A stretch of 7,419 nt of DNA from contig JAGGUH010000060.1 of NCBI GenBank assembly GCA_021158645.1, forward strand, positions 1-7,419, written 5' to 3'. How positions within the stretch are numbered: the first letter of the stretch is position 1; each line of letters opens with the position of its first letter. The stretch comes from a bacterium. Lineage in GTDB: Bacteria > Patescibacteriota > Minisyncoccia > UBA6257 > JAGGUH01. The position numbers were made by a program, and so were the translations under genes. Shown here piece by piece: positions 5,483 through 7,419 of the stretch. A model generated the notes under the pieces. It saw nothing but the letters and a program-made list of their open reading frames with translations. It had not been told where the DNA came from and did not search any database.

Positions 5483-5556
5483 GGGAAGTGGGAGGTGAGA
5501 GGTGGGAAGTTGGAGGTGAGATTTAGTAATTTCTTATTTTTATTTTCTCACCTCCC
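5483..5556. repeat. Purine-rich direct repeat with inverted partner
   Basis: An 18-base unit GGGAAGTGGGAGGTGAGA (5483-5500) is repeated with one mismatch at 5504-5521. TCTCACCTCC (5546-5555) is the exact complement of the last ten bases of either copy, and the match extends by one more base with the first copy. The nearer pair could fold into a 10-bp stem with a 24-base AT-rich loop. No T tract follows on the minus strand, so it is not a clear terminator after rpsD. Confidence 0.7.
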
Positions 5557-5644
5557 ATTTCCTACTTCCAATTTCTTATTTTTTGATATTTGATTTTTGA
5601 TTTAACTTTGTTTTGAATTTTGAATTTCGGATTTTTCTTTATTG

Positions 5645-5673
5645 TATTTAGATTTGACATTTAACTTTTGCAA
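5645..5673 (-). promoter_or_regulatory. Weak promoter candidate for rpoA
   Basis: On the minus strand TTGCAA (5668-5673) and TAAATA (5645-5650) are separated by 17 bases, a loose sigma70-type match about 220 bases upstream of rpoA. In sequence this AT-rich such a match is expected by chance, so it is only a candidate for separate transcription of the rpoA unit. Confidence 0.18.
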
Positions 5674-5739
5674 TAAATTCGTTTTGAATTTCAATAAATT
5701 TCTATAAATTTCTACCGTGTTTCTGTTTCTATAAAATTT

Positions 5740-6360
5740 TTATCTTGAATAAAATTCAATCGCTAATTCGTAATCAAATGGCAAATTTATTTCTTCTGGT
5801 AATGGTAATTTTTTTATTTTAATTGTCAAATTTTTAAAATCAACCTCGAGCCATTTTGGTGGCTGATAGTTTTCTTTTGGTTTTTTTATTTTTTCAATTA
5901 GTTTTATTTCTTTTGTTTTTTCTTTTAAAGAAATAACATCGTTTGGTTTTACTAAATAAGAAGGAATTGTAATTTTTCTTCCATTTAAATAAAAGTGACC
6001 ATGAGAAACCAATTGTCTTGCTTGTCTTCTTGAAATAGTAAATCCTGCTAAAAAAATTACATTATCAATTCTTCTTTCAAGAATTTGCTTTAAGGCGTCA
6101 GCAACAATTAACTCTTTCTGTTTTTTTGCTTCTTCTAAATATCTTTTAAATTGAGTTTCGCTAATTCCATAAGTCCATTTTATTTTTTGAACTTCTCTTA
6201 ATTGCTTTCCATAATCGCTTAATTGAGAAAACTTATTTTTATGAACTCCTGGCGGGTATGGCTTCCTTATCATTGGACATTTTTGAGTATAACAACGCTC
6301 GCCTTTTAGAAAAAGCTTTAAACCTGCTCTTCGACATTTTCGACAAACAGCATTTTTCAT
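5740..6360 (-). CDS. rpsD: 30S ribosomal protein S4 (zinc-binding C+ type)
   Basis: S4 is a primary 16S rRNA binder that nucleates the 30S body. The 206 residues begin with a zinc knuckle: Cys6, Cys9, Cys23 and Cys28, with spacing 2-13-4 as in Thermus S4. The block AGLKLFLKGERCYTQKC then leads to YPPGVHKNKFSQLSDYGKQLRE (35-56). The S4 RNA-binding domain follows at about 97-155 (RRIDNVIFLAGFTISRRQAR, HGHFYLNGRKITIPSYLVKP). It ends IEFYSR, the family terminus. The N-terminus is about three residues shorter than the usual MxRYxGPxC form. It starts 12 bases after the rpsK stop without an SD. Zinc-binding S4 is thought to be the ancestral type. Confidence 0.97.
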   Translation of the reverse strand: MKNAVCRKCRRAGLKLFLKGERCYTQKCPMIRKPYPPGVHKNKFSQLSDYGKQLREVQKIKWTYGISETQFKRYLEEAKKQKELIVADALKQILERRIDNVIFLAGFTISRRQARQLVSHGHFYLNGRKITIPSYLVKPNDVISLKEKTKEIKLIEKIKKPKENYQPPKWLEVDFKNLTIKIKKLPLPEEINLPFDYELAIEFYSR

Positions 6361-6372
6361 AATTATAATAAT

Positions 6373-6825
6373 TTATACTCTCCTGGGTTTTGGGGGTCTT
6401 GGCCCATTGTGGGGAATTGGGGTAATATCTTTAATGTAAACAATATTTAATCCCGCGGCGGCTAAACTTCTTAATGCTGAATCTCTTCCGGCTCCAATTC
6501 CTTTTACAAATACATATGCTTTTTGGGGGAAATTTTTTTTAATTTTTTGAAGCACGGCTTCGGCAACTTTTGAAGCCGCAAAAGGAGTTGCTTTTTTTGG
6601 TCCTTTAAATCCCAAAGAGCCAGAAGTTGCCCAGCAAACAACATTTCCTTTTAAGTCAGTAATTGAAATCATTGTATTATTATAAGTTACACTAATGTAT
6701 ACTCTAACTTCGTTGGCTTTTTTTCCAACCTCTTTTTCTCTTGCTTTCTTTAGGGCGCTTTCTATTTTTTCTTTTTCTTCCAATGCTTCTTCTATTGTTT
6801 GAGAAACAACTCTTTTTTTACCCAT
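6373..6825 (-). CDS. rpsK: 30S ribosomal protein S11
   Basis: S11 sits on the 30S platform near the mRNA exit. The core is clear: VYISVTYNNTMISITDLKGN (42-61), WATSGSLGFKGPKKATPFAA (65-84), VFVKGIGAGRDSALRSLAAAG (105-125) and DITPIPHNGPRPPKPRRV to the end. A charged, probably helical N-terminal extension (about residues 1-36, rich in Glu and Lys) precedes it. The usual GPGPGR loop is GIGAGR here, and the common Cys of HNGCRPP is Pro. The ATG follows the rpsM stop after a single base, so the two are tightly coupled. Confidence 0.97.
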   Translation of the reverse strand: MGKKRVVSQTIEEALEEKEKIESALKKAREKEVGKKANEVRVYISVTYNNTMISITDLKGNVVCWATSGSLGFKGPKKATPFAASKVAEAVLQKIKKNFPQKAYVFVKGIGAGRDSALRSLAAAGLNIVYIKDITPIPHNGPRPPKPRRV

Positions 6826-6826
6826 A

Positions 6827-7213
6827 TTATTTTTTCTCTAATTTTCTTTTGCCAGAAGTCATTGTTTTTTTTACATTACCTCTTACGGTTCGGGAATTGG
6901 TTTTCGTTCTTTGTCCTCTTACTGGTAGTTTTTTAATATGCCTTATGCCCCGATAGCAACCAATTTCTTTTAATCTTTTTATATTTTGAGCCCTTTCTCT
7001 TCTTAAATCTCCTTCGATTAAAACCCCTTTTTTTTCAATTTCATTTTGAATTAGTTTTATTTGTGCTTCTGAAAGATCTTTTGCTTTTAAATCAAAATTT
7101 ATCCCGGCTTCTTTAAGGATTTCTTTTGAAAGCGATCTCCCAATTCCATAAAGATAAGTCAAAGCAATTTCAATTCTTTTATTATCTGGGATATTGATAT
7201 TGGCAATACGCAT
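6827..7213 (-). CDS. rpsM: 30S ribosomal protein S13
   Basis: S13 forms part of the 30S head and the bridge to the large subunit. From ATG 7213 it has 128 residues. It starts MRIANINIPDNKRIEIALTY, then LYGIGRSLSKEIL (21-33, helix-two-turn-helix region), RLKEIGCYRGIRHIKKLPVRG (80-100) and QRTKTNSRTVRGNVKKT (101-117), all strongly S13-like. A TTG nine codons upstream (7240) is also in frame, but the extra residues match nothing in the family and the AAGATTT repeat runs into them. The ATG is therefore preferred. No SD is visible. It is the first gene of the operon part seen here. Confidence 0.96.
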   Translation of the reverse strand: MRIANINIPDNKRIEIALTYLYGIGRSLSKEILKEAGINFDLKAKDLSEAQIKLIQNEIEKKGVLIEGDLRRERAQNIKRLKEIGCYRGIRHIKKLPVRGQRTKTNSRTVRGNVKKTMTSGKRKLEKK

Positions 7214-7340
7214 AATAAAAATGTCAAATCTCAAATCCAAATCTTAAATCTTAAATCTAAATTTTAATGCCAAATGTCAAAAAAATTCAAAATGCAAAAA
7301 TCAAAATTCAAAATGACAATTCAAAATTCAAAAAGAATAT
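7214..7340. repeat. Low-complexity leader of rpsM
   Basis: On the plus strand this stretch consists of AAATCTT units (7239-7252, then a degenerate third copy) followed by ATTCAAAATG at 7285-7294 and 7306-7315 and ATTCAAAATTCAAAA at 7319-7333. No gene is seen. On the coding strand there is a TTGACA about 60 bases before rpsM, but the base composition makes a promoter call unsafe. Confidence 0.7.
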
Positions 7341-7401
7341 CCCTCCCCCACCTTAATCCTCCCCCTCCCTCTGGGAGGGGGAGGAAATAGGAGGGGGTGG
7401 G
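7341..7401. repeat. 61-base G/C-rich imperfect palindrome (REP-like)
   Basis: TCCTCCCCCTCCC (7357-7369) pairs perfectly with 7373-7385 around a TCT loop. After a 3x3 internal loop the pairing resumes at 7351-7353/7389-7391, 7345-7349/7393-7397 and 7341-7343/7399-7401. That gives about 24 pairs in all. It stands out sharply against AT-rich flanks. It resembles a repetitive extragenic palindrome and could fold on either strand upstream of rpsM; there is no T tract for a terminator on the coding strand. Confidence 0.8.
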
Positions 7402-7419
7402 CATTTTGAACATTTAAAT

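Larger units (their letters stand above)
5428..5739. other. Repeat-filled gap between rpsD and rpoA (312 bases)
   Basis: No gene is seen here. From low to high coordinate the gap holds an AT tandem repeat next to the rpoA start, a purine-rich direct repeat that also forms an inverted repeat, then T-rich filler with TTTTGAATTTTGAAT at 5611-5625. That 15-mer is the exact reverse complement of the stretch at 7319-7333 upstream of rpsM. Classical alpha operons have only a short gap here, so this is probably an insertion or expansion of intergenic repeats. A weak promoter candidate for rpoA lies at 5645-5673. Confidence 0.7.

Noticed and set aside
5428..5739. Possible CRISPR-like array or small RNA gene in the rpsD-rpoA gap
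   Set aside because: The repeats are short, unevenly spaced and low in complexity, with no spacer pattern and no recognisable RNA fold.
6741..6956. 71-codon plus-strand frame resembling a small membrane protein
   Set aside because: It is antisense to rpsK and rpsM; its hydrophobicity comes from the complement of Lys-rich codons.
7214..7240. TTG start extending S13 by nine residues
   Set aside because: The added residues do not match S13, and the ATG at 7213 gives the normal family N-terminus.

Overview
The window is bacterial. Most of it (about 730-7419) is very AT-rich and coded on the minus strand with almost no spacing between genes. It fits a small-genome Patescibacteria (CPR) lineage. 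The grounds are trimmed ribosomal proteins, prepilin-like proteins with the LAQEGVEIVRN-type motif that I associate with this group, overlapping genes, few visible Shine-Dalgarno (SD) sites, and intergenic filler of ATTCAAAA and AAATCTT repeats. This placement is inference. TGA is used as a normal stop (rplM, the O-antigen ligase-like gene), which argues against a recoded-UGA lineage.

Layout, read along the minus strand from right to left. A repeat-rich leader (7214-7419) with a large G/C-rich hairpin precedes rpsM-rpsK-rpsD (S13, S11, S4). A 312-base gap follows (5428-5739), filled with direct, inverted and tandem repeats. Then comes a tight run: rpoA, rplQ, rplM, rpsI, three type IV prepilin-like genes (PilV-, PilW/PulJ- and PilX-like) and a large polytopic Wzy_C/O-antigen-ligase-like membrane protein. 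The order S13-S11-S4-alpha-L17-L13-S9 is the classical alpha operon joined to the L13-S9 pair. The unusual part is the pilus and glycosylation-like cassette attached to its end by overlaps of 47 and 35 bases and a zero-gap TAA/ATG junction, with no terminator between. RpoA is only 228 residues and ends after its N-terminal (dimerisation) domain, so the alpha C-terminal domain is missing at this locus.

On the plus strand, 1-730 looks different: higher GC, a strong SD and a good rho-independent terminator. It carries the 3' part of a PyrE-like phosphoribosyltransferase gene with a degraded PRPP loop, then a tiny ORF behind a near-perfect SD that may be frameshifted. The convergent space (731-892) holds the terminator, a perfect 32-bp palindrome and an AT-rich direct repeat.

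The best candidates for something not well described are the pilin-plus-Wzy_C cassette co-transcribed with core ribosomal genes (possibly a dedicated pilin O-glycosylation or secretion module), the alpha subunit without its C-terminal domain, and the repeat modules in front of both transcription units.
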